47,314 nucleotides of DNA from Bacillus sp. FJAT-27251 (GCF_001273925.1 NZ_LIGG01000001.1:2382679-2429992), one strand, 5' to 3'; numbered from the stretch's first letter, positions 17,648-26,954 are shown. The notes: generated from the letters alone by a model not told the origin. Program-made: numbers and translations.

Positions 17648-18739
17648 ATGAAGAACGGTAAGCAGGTGAGTACAATCAATATCATTGAAACCAGGGTGAG
17701 AGGATTCATAGCCGATATCCAGCACCCTAAACAGAAAAAGAAAATAAATATAAATGATTTGGAATTCCAGCTTCGCAGACTGTTGGATAACTATTTTGAG
17801 ATGGACGGATATTCGCACTTTTATGCTGCGGTCCAGAACCTGCAGGAAGAGGGCATCCTGATACCAATCCAAAATAATCAATACAATGGCAGAACACCAG
17901 GACTGCCTTTATATTACTGGGTGAATATAAAAGTCCAGGAAGCTAAATGGAATCGCCTTGAAATGATGAAATTAAGCGATGTGTTTGATTTTTCCTTTTA
18001 TGAGCGGCATCCCGAGTGGCAGACCGAAGAAGAATGGACCAGGATACGGAATGTATATATGTTCCTCCAATCAAGCCAGGAGCGCGCGATCGTGTCACTC
18101 GAAGAACGGAGCCTGGAGCTGTTCGGCCATGAAAAGTTCCTGTTGGACGGCGACCGCTTTCCTGAGGGAAAGGGTTTTTTATCCAGAATTGGAGTTTCGG
18201 AAGAGCAGCTTAAAATCGTAAAATACGGGGAGCCGTTTGTCTTTTGGATGAAACAGGGGAAAGAGATCAAGGATATCCAGCGCGTTTTGATTGTCGAAAA
18301 TCTATCATTCTTCCATACTTCCATTCAATTATTGGAAGACAAACAGCTTGATTATGAACCCGAACTGATCATTTATGGAGAAGGATCCAAAATTGAACGA
18401 AGCTTTTCGTTTTTCTTCCGGATGTTTCCGCCGAAGCCTTATCTATTTTATTATGCAGGAGATCTCGATGCTGCGGGATATAGCATCCTTATCAGGCTCA
18501 TGGAAAAATACAGTGAATGCTGCATCCAGCCAGCCTTGAAAATTTACCGCAAGATGCTTGAATGCCGGGAGCAAAGCAATGAGCAAAAAGGCGGCCAGAT
18601 TCAAAATCTCCGATATCGCGATGACTTCTTCCAGTGGTTTACAGAAGAAGAGCAAGCTCTGCTCCTGCAATTGTGGGAGGAAAACAAACGGATCCCGCAG
18701 GAAGTGTTGACAATCGAAACATGGAGGAGATGGATGTGA
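17648..18739 (+). CDS. jetD: Wadjet defence protein JetD (toprim-type nuclease)
   Basis: The 363-residue protein resembles JetD (DUF3322/DUF2220), the nuclease of Wadjet systems that cuts circular plasmids after the SMC-like complex has looped them. The N-terminal ~100 residues look like a winged-helix region. The C-terminal half has a topoisomerase VI A/toprim-like metal site: E217 in VLIVENLSFF and D272/D274 in YYAGDLDAAGY. The start ATG at 17648 has GAAGGA upstream. The stop overlaps the next start (GTGA), so the four genes are coupled. The order D-A-B-C differs from type I systems, where jetD comes last. Confidence 0.85.
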   Translation: MKNGKQVSTINIIETRVRGFIADIQHPKQKKKININDLEFQLRRLLDNYFEMDGYSHFYAAVQNLQEEGILIPIQNNQYNGRTPGLPLYYWVNIKVQEAKWNRLEMMKLSDVFDFSFYERHPEWQTEEEWTRIRNVYMFLQSSQERAIVSLEERSLELFGHEKFLLDGDRFPEGKGFLSRIGVSEEQLKIVKYGEPFVFWMKQGKEIKDIQRVLIVENLSFFHTSIQLLEDKQLDYEPELIIYGEGSKIERSFSFFFRMFPPKPYLFYYAGDLDAAGYSILIRLMEKYSECCIQPALKIYRKMLECREQSNEQKGGQIQNLRYRDDFFQWFTEEEQALLLQLWEENKRIPQEVLTIETWRRWM

Positions 18740-20241
18740 ACGAATCTTGGGAAGGCTTTGCCCAGCGGATGCAGCGCTTGAATCCCCTGTTTGAGCTTGG
18801 GAGGGGAATGGAAGTGGGCGAGCTGAAGCCTCATCTCCAGACCATCCTCATGCAGGTGCTGCTCACCATTTTTTACCGCGAATTGAATGATGATGACCAG
18901 CGCCGCAAATCGGACATCCGCTATATCGTAGAAGATACAATCAAGCAAATGAAGCTGCTGGCAGACGACAAGCAGATGGACCGGATCACGAGCGGGCTGC
19001 TGTACCAGGGAAAGGAAGAGTACAGCAAGCCGTTTGAAGCTTTATATTATGATGAAATACGGCAATCCTGGGAGACGCAGGTGTTCAGGTATGTGACCAT
19101 GGATGAGCTTTATACAAATTTGGAAATGGGAAGCCCGATTGTCTATAAGCTGACGGATGTAGCCCAGGAAATGATTTTCATGAGCCGGGAGATGGCGGAG
19201 GAATTCTCGATTACGATTGAACAGCTTTACAGTATGCAGCTGATTAAGAATGGGAACTTCCGCAAAGCGACCCGGAACCTGGACCATCTTATTTCACGCG
19301 TGAATCGCCTGATGGCTAATGAGTTCACCTTCCAAAAGGAAATGATCAACAACCCCAAAATCCTGCTGGTGGAAGAAGGGATGCAAAGGGCCGATAACCG
19401 GGAGGAAATCGAAAAGCAGTTTGAGGAAGAAAAGACCCACTTCCGTACCATTCTGAGCATGATTGAAAAAACAAAACAGCGGAATGAAGAGGATTTTATC
19501 CAAAGGGAATTGGCAATCCTGCAGGAGAAAATCAGCCATACAAGGCAGCTGCATGACCGCTTTGCCAAGCTGGTCATTCAGAATATCTCGTATGAGATCA
19601 AACTGAAAGCAGAGAATCCTTCCCTGTTCTGGGAAAACAGCCTTGTGTCGTTTCGGGAGCATTACTATGAAAACTGGCTGATGAAGGAAGGAGCCCACTC
19701 CCTTGATACAGTTGAAAAGGTCCTGTCTCCTTTGTTCTCGCCTAAAAATGAATTTATTCTACCGCTGGACTGGATTTGGGGCGAGCAGGAATTCAACGAA
19801 CAGGAGCCGGCCGATGTGGTCACCGAGGAGGAGACCGAAGACCGTGCTCCCGTTCAAAGGGTGACCAATTGGGATTCCGTCGTCAAGGCATGGAGCTATG
19901 TGTTCCAGTATTTGCAGACGTACGGGGAGTTTTCCCTGACGAAGCTGGCAGAGCTGCCAATGGAAGTTCAGGATTTGTGGTTTGAGGAATGTGAGAGCAT
20001 CGACTTATGGATGATGTTTGATAAAAAGCCGCTGAAGGTCCAGGTGCTGCACCGAAAGGAAGAAACATTAAGCGATGAGCGGGAAATCCTTCTGTTTAAA
20101 CTGATGATGGAATATCCGCAATTCCAGATGTTTGAAGGCCTAAAGCTCTTTACGCAGTTTGATTCCGAAGCAGAGCCTTTCCTCTGGCACCAAATGAAAA
20201 TCACCCCTTTTAAAATATGTGTTCAGGAGGAGAGAGGATGA
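18736..20241 (+). CDS. jetA: Wadjet JetA (MukF/kleisin-like subunit)
   Basis: The 501-residue protein is the kleisin-type subunit bridging the SMC-like JetC heads. Its sequence is mostly helical, with strong heptad-like stretches at ~190-300 and an acidic linker (ADVVTEEETED) near ~365, followed by a C-terminal winged-helix-like end. I place the start at GTG 18736, because GGAGGAG lies at optimal distance and the codon overlaps the jetD stop as GTGA; in-frame ATGs at 18721 and 18730 are alternatives. No familiar type I (DUF3375) signature is evident. The assignment rests on position between JetD and JetB/JetC, on size, and on predicted helical content. Confidence 0.78.
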   Translation: MNESWEGFAQRMQRLNPLFELGRGMEVGELKPHLQTILMQVLLTIFYRELNDDDQRRKSDIRYIVEDTIKQMKLLADDKQMDRITSGLLYQGKEEYSKPFEALYYDEIRQSWETQVFRYVTMDELYTNLEMGSPIVYKLTDVAQEMIFMSREMAEEFSITIEQLYSMQLIKNGNFRKATRNLDHLISRVNRLMANEFTFQKEMINNPKILLVEEGMQRADNREEIEKQFEEEKTHFRTILSMIEKTKQRNEEDFIQRELAILQEKISHTRQLHDRFAKLVIQNISYEIKLKAENPSLFWENSLVSFREHYYENWLMKEGAHSLDTVEKVLSPLFSPKNEFILPLDWIWGEQEFNEQEPADVVTEEETEDRAPVQRVTNWDSVVKAWSYVFQYLQTYGEFSLTKLAELPMEVQDLWFEECESIDLWMMFDKKPLKVQVLHRKEETLSDEREILLFKLMMEYPQFQMFEGLKLFTQFDSEAEPFLWHQMKITPFKICVQEERG

Positions 20242-20984
20242 ATGCAGAAAGCATCAAAAAAGCGTCGGCTGTCTATTTTACACTCTTAAAAGAGAAAGTC
20301 ATCGATGAAAACAGCGAACACTTCCAGATCTATTTTGACCCGGAAGTGAGGCAGACCGTGCTGCTATTGGCAGACGAATCTGGTACATATATCATTGAGT
20401 CGCCAAAACGGATCCAATTGGTGGTCCAGCCAACCGGGTCTGTGTTTGCAACGAATTTTACCCATATGAAGGATAAGCATAAACAAATCGAAACAAAGAA
20501 GCACTTCCATCTGATCAGCGTGATTATCATGTCATTCCTGGCGGGTATCGATCGCAACCAGGCTGCAAAAATCCGCACAAAGCGGGAAGGAATCTCTTTT
20601 TACACCCTGGAGCGGCAAGTCAATGACCTGATCATGAATTGGGACAGCATCCTTAAAAATCAGCCTGGCTTTGGCGAGGAACAGAAGATTGACACGAAGG
20701 AAGTGGTGACCGCCTGGAAGTACATGGAGGTGGACACCGAGGACTACGGTCTTAAAAAAGGAAACAGAAGGACGAGAATCGGCTTGATTGCGAGCGCGAT
20801 GAAATTACTGGAAACAGAGGGGCTGATCTATGTGCTCGATCAGGCTGATATTCCAAAGGCCATCCCGCGCCAGGAGCTTTTTGAACGCATTGAATATCTT
20901 TACCATGATTATGATCGCTATGAATTATTTAAGAAACTAGTAACACCAGAGGAGGGGGAGCATGCCGAAAATCCATCGAATTAG
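20238..20984 (+). CDS. jetB: Wadjet JetB (MukE-like subunit)
   Basis: The 248-residue protein fits the MukE-like winged-helix partner of the kleisin (probably DUF6063-type). The ATG at 20238 overlaps the jetA stop (ATGA) with GGAGGAGAG ahead; the frame back to 20217 lacks a site. The central segment VVTAWKYMEVDTEDYGLKKG and the following RTRIGLIASAMKLLETEGL look like a wing and recognition helix. The 3' end overlaps jetC by 23 bases. Function as a subunit is inferred from operon position. Confidence 0.78.
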   Translation: MNAESIKKASAVYFTLLKEKVIDENSEHFQIYFDPEVRQTVLLLADESGTYIIESPKRIQLVVQPTGSVFATNFTHMKDKHKQIETKKHFHLISVIIMSFLAGIDRNQAAKIRTKREGISFYTLERQVNDLIMNWDSILKNQPGFGEEQKIDTKEVVTAWKYMEVDTEDYGLKKGNRRTRIGLIASAMKLLETEGLIYVLDQADIPKAIPRQELFERIEYLYHDYDRYELFKKLVTPEEGEHAENPSN

Positions 20985-23900
20985 AATCGTCGGCCTCAAG
21001 TATGATGGCATGCAAAAGCAATACAAAGACACCACTTTCAACTTCCATAATGACGAGACCTCGACGAATGGCCTCATTGCGATGATGAATGGAGGCGGAA
21101 AAGGAGTGTTCCTGCAGACCATCTTCCAAATCCTGAAGCCTGGAACATCGTGGGGAAAACAAAATAACCGTTATTACCAGCAGTTCTTTTTTAACCATAA
21201 AGAGCAGTTTATCCCCTACACCTTCCATGTGGTCATACAGTGGGAACTGGACGGGTCCGACCGCCGCCATCTCGTCACCGGGGGAATGTTCTCGGCCGAA
21301 CAGAGGATCTCGATGAGTGAGGAAAGCGGGAGTGAAAGCAGGACACTCGAGCAGGAAGCGAAAATCCTTCCGAATATCACCTTTTATACCCGTGAATTTG
21401 AAAAGAGGGAAGAGGCGGCTCTGGAGCATATCCCGCTCTTTGAAAACGAGGAGGTCGCTGAAACAGAAAGCCTTAAGGACTATTTGAAGTGGAATGGCTA
21501 CGATGTCTACCGCGACACGAAAAAGCACTACCGCATCCTTGATACATACGGCATCGACCGTAAAGACTGGGATATCCTGAAGGACATCAACAAGGATGAA
21601 GGCGGTGTTGGGAAATATTTCGAAGGGGCGGAGGATGACCATTCCCTGTTCCAGAAGCGGATCATTCCGACTGTCAGCCAGGTCCTGCACCGGACAGAGC
21701 ACCAAAAGAACGACCTTGTCGAGATCTTCAAGAGCCAGGCCAGCATCGCAAAGGACCTGCCGGTATTGCTAAAGCGGGAGCAGGCTCATAAAGAGTTTCT
21801 CGAGGACATTGTTCCATTTGAGGATCACCTTGCCAAGGGAGTCCAGCACAAGGAAATCGTCGAGGCAAGCATGAAGGAAGGCAGGCAGCTCCTGGGCGCG
21901 CTCCAGCATTTGAAGCAGTATGAAGAAGAAAAGCTGATTTCGCTGGGAAAAGAGATGGAAAAGCTTGTGGAAAAGCAGGCAGACCTTCGCTTTCAAAAAG
22001 ACAACCTTGAGTATGCCAAAGCGCATAGAGAGGTCATGGATTGGGAGAAGAAGCTGTCAGAAGAAAGCCAAAAGCATGCCTCCCTGCAAAAAATCGCACT
22101 GGAGAAACAGGAACGGAAGGAACAACTTGTCTTTCAAGCTTTATTAAAAGAGTGGAGCGAAAACGAAAGCAGCATCACCGCTCTTGCGCAGCAGGCAGAA
22201 AAACTGGAACAAAACAGCGGCCTGGAGCAAGTGAATGAGAGGATGGAGGAAATCAGGGAGGAAGCCGCCGGCCAATGGAACCAATCCTTCGAAGTCATTC
22301 AGGAAGATGTGAAGAAGCATTTTGGCTACCAGAAGTTCTTAAAGAAAAAGGCCAAGGAGCTGTCGCGCCAGGATAAGCATAAAACACAGGAGATTGCCCA
22401 GCTGGGGACGGAAATTGACTTTCTTTATACCCAAATGCATGCTTTTGAATCGAAGGAAGCGGCGCTGACCGAGGAGTTTGGCGACCGCTTAACCTATGAT
22501 TTCAAGGGCTTTGTCGACAGCCTCTCGAAACAGATTGAAGATAAGAAGGCAAAGCTTGAAGACCTGCAGGCAAAAGAGAAAGCGTCAAGTGAAAAGCAGA
22601 CGGAACTGGCATCGGCAAAGGGGACGCTGGTCCAGTCGATTCAGCATTGTGAAGAAAAAATAAACGAGTTGAAGTCGGCCGGCGAAGAGCAGAAGCAACG
22701 GGAAACAAGGCTGGCCGACAAGCTTCACGGTTTGCTCGATGATGCAAGTACATCATTCACCCGCTCGCTCTTGTCGAAATACAGCCTGAAGCTTGAGGAA
22801 ATGCTTGACCATAACCGCCAGCAGGCTGAAGCGCTGAAAAAAGAGCTGTGGGAAACACAGCTTGATGATTCCCTGAATGACGAGCCCTTCTGGATTGCCA
22901 ATAATGATTTAAAGGAATTAAAGGAATGGATCGATGAAAAAACTGGCATTGATGTTTTTTACGGAACGCAATTCCTTCAATCGCTTAGCCCGGAGGATTT
23001 GGCGAATACCCTTATGGCCCATCCGCTTCTTCCATATGGCTTGGTCGTGAATCAGCATCAATGGCAAAAAATCAATGTGCAGGTTCTCTCAGGCAGAATG
23101 TATAAAAGCCCTGTACCGATTTTCATGCGCGAGGAAATGAACAGGGAGCAGCATCCCTCTTCCTTTGTGGTCATGAACGGAACAGAAAAAGAGCTGCTTC
23201 ATGAGAAAAATACGTTCACACAGTGGAAAATAAAGATTGCGAAACTCATAGAAGACAAGAAAGAGACTCTTGTTGAAATGGAGAAAACAGAAAACTCCCT
23301 TCGAGGGGTGTTGAAAGAAATCGACCGTTTTTTATCAAGGGAGCTTTCGAGTGAGATAGAAAAAGCAGTCATTGAGGAGCAAACATTGCTTTTCTCAACA
23401 AAAGCCAAATCGCGGGAAATCAACGCCCAGGCAGACAAAGAAAAAGAATGGCAGCTGGAGCTTAAAGAGCAGCGGGAAAAAACAACCCGCAAAATCGAAA
23501 AGCTGACGAAGGATGTCCAAACCCTGGAGGCTTTTGAAAAGGAAAAGGCTCTTCATCAGGAAAACAAGCGGGTGAAAGCAGAGAAAGAGAAACAAAAGGA
23601 TGCCCTGGGCGCCCAGCAGGCGGAAATCAATGCGGAATATGAAAATATCGTTGAAACGCAGACAAGCTGGAATGAAACATACTTGGAGTGGAAGCATGCT
23701 GCCGAGCAAAGCATCAAGGAAATTTCTTATTTTATAAAAGAAGCAGCTTTTCCATCCGGTGAAAAAGCAGAGCTTTCCGAAGAAGGGCCGCGCTTGTCGT
23801 CCAATGTACTATCAGAGCTCATTGGAAGCGTCGAAGAGCTTAAGCAGCTGCAGAAGTCCAAGGAGGAACAGGCAAGGGAATTGCTCGTGATTCAGGCGAA

Positions 23901-25425
23901 AATTGAAGGAGAACAAAAGCAGCAGAAAAAGCTGGAGAAAAAGCTCCATACTCATAATGAGGACTGGAAGGACGCTCCGGAACCCGAAGAGCCAATTTCC
24001 ATGCTGGAAAACATGCTGCAAACCGCCCAAAAGGAAACAAAGGCAGCGGAGAAAGAAGAACGGGAACAGGGCACGAAGGTGACCGTGGCGGAAACGTCCC
24101 TCGAACTTGCCAAGGGGCAGCGTGAAAAGTCAGCCAAGAAAGTCGCCAAGCATGAAAGAAAGCCTGAAGAATGGAAAGATCTTGACCTGGAAATCAAAGC
24201 CGTCGAGATTAAAGACCAGCAGAAAATAGCAAAAGACGAAATCAAGCAGACCGAAACAGAACAAAAAGAGACAGAGTCGAAAATCACCGGCTATGAGGGG
24301 GATCTGCTGACTTTATCGGTTATCCTCAAAGAGGAAGCAGCTCCTTTTACAGACGATGATTTGGAGACAATCCGGAGTCAAGGGAAGCAAAGCATTCTAT
24401 CGTGGTGCGGGGAACATCAGGCCATCCAGGAAGAAGGCCAGGAAAAGCATGCGAAAATCGAGCAATCATTGCGCAATCTAAAGCTCATGATCGAGGGCAA
24501 GGATTGGGAGGTTCGCTTTAAAAATGAAGTCTTAACAACACTGGACCATATGGATACGAGGCATTACCACCATATCCAAAGCGTTGTGAAAAACATGAAG
24601 CGTTTCTCGCAAAGCGGCCTGGAGCAGCTTGAGCGCGACAAGGAAAGGGCTGAGAAGGCGCAGAACTTCTGGGCCAGCCGTGCCAGCATGAAGGTGATGG
24701 GCATTTCCGAGGGAATCCGCTCCATGATTGCGAAAATGAAGCTGAAAAACGAACGGGGCACTTTCCCGCTTGTCCAGCTTAAAGAAGATATCCTGCCGAA
24801 AAAGGCGGAAGACATCGAGCCGCTGCTGAAGCAGCACTTTGTGTCGGCGATCAATAAGATCACCAGGAAATATGACACCATTGACGACCAGAATCGGGAG
24901 CTTGACCAGGAAATCAAACAGCTGATCAGCGATGAACAAATCCTGTTCGTTTCACTCCGGAATCGATATCCAGAGCTGCTTGTCTACAATATGCGGACAG
25001 ATAATGCATTCATGTACGGAAAGCCGCAGCGCGAGCATTATTCCACCTGGCAGACCATCAACCAAGGCTCGAGGACGAAATCGGACGGCAGCGGCGGGCA
25101 AAAGCTGTCAGCCCGGATGGTCATGATGATGATGCTCTTGTCGGTTAAAGGCGAAAGCAACCAAAGCTGGGTTCCTTTAGTCTGTGATAATCCGTTCGGC
25201 CAGGCGGCCTCGGCCCACGTGCTCGATCCGATTTTCGCCGTTGCCGAAAAACTGAAGTTCCAGTTCATCGTCGTCACGCCGCCTGAATTGGTGAAAACCG
25301 AAATCAGCCAACGATTTGAGTCCTATTATAAGCTGGACTTCATCCGCGAAAAAGGGAAGGAAATCGTCTCCGATACAGTTGTGCCGGCATTCAGGATCTA
25401 TCAGGGCGAAGAAGTTGTTCAATAG
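20962..25425 (+). CDS. jetC: Wadjet JetC (SMC-like ATPase)
   Basis: The 1487-residue SMC/MukB-like ATPase is the loop-extruding motor of the complex. The N-terminal head has a P-loop MMNGGGKGVFLQT with K47, but a Gly replaces the usual Ser/Thr after the Lys. Two very long coiled coils (~255-630 and ~780-1330) flank a hinge-like globular part at ~640-760. The C-terminal head has the ABC signature GSGGQKLSARM (near 1376-1386). Its Walker B is WVPLVCDNPFGQ, with D1409 followed by N1410 rather than Glu. These substitutions may be normal for this branch. GAGGAGGGGG precedes the ATG. By exclusion the system is nearest to type III Wadjet. Confidence 0.85.
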   Translation: MPKIHRIRIVGLKYDGMQKQYKDTTFNFHNDETSTNGLIAMMNGGGKGVFLQTIFQILKPGTSWGKQNNRYYQQFFFNHKEQFIPYTFHVVIQWELDGSDRRHLVTGGMFSAEQRISMSEESGSESRTLEQEAKILPNITFYTREFEKREEAALEHIPLFENEEVAETESLKDYLKWNGYDVYRDTKKHYRILDTYGIDRKDWDILKDINKDEGGVGKYFEGAEDDHSLFQKRIIPTVSQVLHRTEHQKNDLVEIFKSQASIAKDLPVLLKREQAHKEFLEDIVPFEDHLAKGVQHKEIVEASMKEGRQLLGALQHLKQYEEEKLISLGKEMEKLVEKQADLRFQKDNLEYAKAHREVMDWEKKLSEESQKHASLQKIALEKQERKEQLVFQALLKEWSENESSITALAQQAEKLEQNSGLEQVNERMEEIREEAAGQWNQSFEVIQEDVKKHFGYQKFLKKKAKELSRQDKHKTQEIAQLGTEIDFLYTQMHAFESKEAALTEEFGDRLTYDFKGFVDSLSKQIEDKKAKLEDLQAKEKASSEKQTELASAKGTLVQSIQHCEEKINELKSAGEEQKQRETRLADKLHGLLDDASTSFTRSLLSKYSLKLEEMLDHNRQQAEALKKELWETQLDDSLNDEPFWIANNDLKELKEWIDEKTGIDVFYGTQFLQSLSPEDLANTLMAHPLLPYGLVVNQHQWQKINVQVLSGRMYKSPVPIFMREEMNREQHPSSFVVMNGTEKELLHEKNTFTQWKIKIAKLIEDKKETLVEMEKTENSLRGVLKEIDRFLSRELSSEIEKAVIEEQTLLFSTKAKSREINAQADKEKEWQLELKEQREKTTRKIEKLTKDVQTLEAFEKEKALHQENKRVKAEKEKQKDALGAQQAEINAEYENIVETQTSWNETYLEWKHAAEQSIKEISYFIKEAAFPSGEKAELSEEGPRLSSNVLSELIGSVEELKQLQKSKEEQARELLVIQAKIEGEQKQQKKLEKKLHTHNEDWKDAPEPEEPISMLENMLQTAQKETKAAEKEEREQGTKVTVAETSLELAKGQREKSAKKVAKHERKPEEWKDLDLEIKAVEIKDQQKIAKDEIKQTETEQKETESKITGYEGDLLTLSVILKEEAAPFTDDDLETIRSQGKQSILSWCGEHQAIQEEGQEKHAKIEQSLRNLKLMIEGKDWEVRFKNEVLTTLDHMDTRHYHHIQSVVKNMKRFSQSGLEQLERDKERAEKAQNFWASRASMKVMGISEGIRSMIAKMKLKNERGTFPLVQLKEDILPKKAEDIEPLLKQHFVSAINKITRKYDTIDDQNRELDQEIKQLISDEQILFVSLRNRYPELLVYNMRTDNAFMYGKPQREHYSTWQTINQGSRTKSDGSGGQKLSARMVMMMMLLSVKGESNQSWVPLVCDNPFGQAASAHVLDPIFAVAEKLKFQFIVVTPPELVKTEISQRFESYYKLDFIREKGKEIVSDTVVPAFRIYQGEEVVQ

Positions 25426-25433
25426 ACGGATGG

Positions 25434-25640
25434 ATTCGGACCGGTCTGGTGTGAAAGCCGGGTGTGGAGTCCGAAAGCGGGCTTGATTCGGACAAGACTG
25501 ATGTGAAAGCCGGGGTTGGAGTCCGAAAGCGAGCTTGATTCGGACAAGTCTTGAAATAAAACCGGCAATCCTTTCCGAATAACCCCATCATTCGGACAAC
25601 TCCCCATAGAAAACCGGCGATCAGGTCCAAACATCGTCTC
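25434..25640. repeat. 52-bp hairpin repeat array, first locus (four copies)
   Basis: ATTCGGAC starts at 25434, 25486, 25538 and 25590, exactly 52 bases apart. Copies 1 and 2 also carry GGAGTCCGAAAGCG upstream of the next ATTCGGAC, so GTCCGAA/TTCGGAC can form a 7-bp stem with a loop of about 11-12. Copies 3 and 4 are decayed. The same family with the same period recurs at 43411-43640. Confidence 0.85.
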
Positions 25641-25651
25641 CACCCCAAAAA

Positions 25652-25688
25652 ATCCCCTTGGCTTTAATCGCCAAGGGGATCTTTTTAC
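25652..25688. terminator. Bidirectional terminator between jetC and ndk
   Basis: A perfect 11-bp stem (ATCCCCTTGGC 25652-25662, GCCAAGGGGAT 25670-25680) is followed by CTTTTTA on the plus side and by a T run on the minus side. Confidence 0.9.
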
Positions 25689-26146
25689 ACTGATTTCCGG
25701 TCTTCAAACGGGAAGTCGTCTTCTAATCTGTGTCTCTTCAGCAGGCCGAAGAAATTTTCGATTTCCCGTTCCGCACTTTGCAGGGAATCGGAGCCATGGA
25801 TGACATTTTCTTCCTTGCAAAAGGCGAAGTCGCCGCGGATGGTGCCTGGCATGGCTTCCGCCGGACTTGTCTTGCCGATCATCAGACGGGAGACTTCAAT
25901 GATATTTTCACCTTCCCATACCATAGCGAAAACAGGTCCGGATGTAATGAAATCGACTAGCTCGCCAAAAAACGGCTTTTCCTGATGTTCCATATAATGA
26001 TATTCCGCTTTGGAGCGGTCAATGGTCATAAGCTCTGCGTTCAGTAAGGCAAACCCTTTTTGCTCAAAGCGTTTGATGATTTCCCCAATCAAGCCCCGGT
26101 TCACTCCATCAGGCTTCACCATGATAAACGTGCGCTGCATCGTCAT
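25685..26146 (-). CDS. ndk: Nucleoside diphosphate kinase
   Basis: The 153-residue enzyme transfers the gamma phosphate between nucleoside triphosphates and diphosphates through a phosphohistidine. Family blocks are [47 protein letters not shown] and the active site NVIHGSDS with H117. The stretch FCKEENVIH is less usual than the common form before the active His. The start has AGAGGTGATT; a second ATG two codons later is possible. In many Bacillus genomes ndk lies near aroF and menaquinone genes, so its isolated place beside the Wadjet operon is unusual and may mean a relocated or second copy. Confidence 0.95.
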   Translation of the reverse strand: MTMQRTFIMVKPDGVNRGLIGEIIKRFEQKGFALLNAELMTIDRSKAEYHYMEHQEKPFFGELVDFITSGPVFAMVWEGENIIEVSRLMIGKTSPAEAMPGTIRGDFAFCKEENVIHGSDSLQSAEREIENFFGLLKRHRLEDDFPFEDRKSV

Positions 26147-26324
26147 ACAATCACCTCTAAAAATGTTTTAACAGAAATCCATTTCTGCGCTTTATCCATT
26201 ATGGAAATAAATTGAACATTTCAAACCAAAGGAAGCTGAAGAAATAACAATTTTCTTTATTCTGACGGTATTTATGTAGATATTGTGGCAACCCTGCCAA
26301 TAAGCTGTTCGCCACATGCAGAAA

Positions 26325-26333
26325 TGGTATAAT
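26325..26333 (+). promoter_or_regulatory. Extended -10 promoter of cueP
   Basis: TGGTATAAT is a perfect extended -10 element 33 bases before the TTG start. About 25 bases upstream, TGGCAACCCTGCCA (about 26286-26299) is an inverted repeat that could bind a metal-responsive regulator. Confidence 0.5.
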
Positions 26334-26366
26334 TCTTTATGAAAGACAACAAGGTGGTGAAACCAG

Positions 26367-26906
26367 TTGAAATGGAAAGCTTTCGCGGTTTCTGTCCTGG
26401 CTGCGATGATGCTCGCTGCTTGCGGCGGAGAAGAGAGTGCAAAGGAAGAAACTCCTGCCCAAGCTGACGAAACGGTGGATATCAAGCAGTTGGTGCAGAA
26501 TTATAGTGCCGCAAACTTGGAAGATGAAACGGCGTCAATTACCTCGCAGGAGCTGATTGTCCAGGACAGCAGCCAAAATGAGCGGGTCTATAAACTGCCA
26601 GAAGATGAATTCTTTGTTTCCATTGCCCCCTACATCAATGAAACCCACCCCTGAATGAATCATAGCTTGACAGGTTGTCAAGGAGAATTGGTGGAAAAAG
26701 AATTTGATGTATATATCGAGGACAGTGAAGGCAATGTCGTTCTGGATGAAAAGGTGGAATCCCTGTCCAATGGATTTTTCGACTTATGGCTGCCTCGTGA
26801 TAAATCATTTGTGATAAAAATTTCTCATGAGGGAAAAACAGTAGAGTCCGAGTTTTCTACTTTTGCCGAAGATGGCACCTGCATCACGACCATGCAGTTG
26901 ATGTAA
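26367..26906 (+). CDS. cueP: CueP-family copper-binding lipoprotein with an in-frame TGA at the first conserved Cys
   Basis: Read through the TGA at 26652-26654, this is a 179-residue CueP: lipoprotein signal MKWKAFAVSVLAAMMLAACGG (lipobox LAAC, lipidated C19), an acidic linker, and the CueP domain (VYKLPEDEFFVSIAPYINETHP, then HSLTGCQGE, FFDLWLPRD and the end TCITTMQLM). CueP is a periplasmic or surface copper-binding protein. The conserved cysteines fall at 96, 104 and 172; position 96 is the TGA. Either this is selenocysteine, supported by the stem-loop at 26666-26682, or a nonsense mutation or read error. The downstream half begins ATG right after the TGA. The start is TTG 26367 with AAGGTGGTGA. 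Confidence 0.75.
26666..26682 (+). promoter_or_regulatory. SECIS-like stem-loop after the cueP TGA
   Basis: CTTGACA and TGTCAAG form a perfect 7-bp stem with the loop GGT. The loop begins 19 bases after the TGA (18 bases between). Known bacterial SECIS elements place a small apical loop with a G in its first two positions roughly 16-37 bases after UGA, so the geometry fits. The stem also encodes the conserved residues LTGCQ, so chance pairing is possible. Confidence 0.45.
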
Positions 26907-26910
26907 AACA

Positions 26911-26943
26911 AAAAGCACCTCACGCAGGTGCTTTTCGCTTTTT
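26911..26943. terminator. Bidirectional terminator between cueP and the LCP gene
   Basis: A perfect 10-bp stem AAAAGCACCT/AGGTGCTTTT (26911-26920, 26926-26935) with loop CACGC serves both converging genes; T-rich stretches flank both sides. Confidence 0.88.
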
Positions 26944-26954
26944 ATAAAAAAGAA

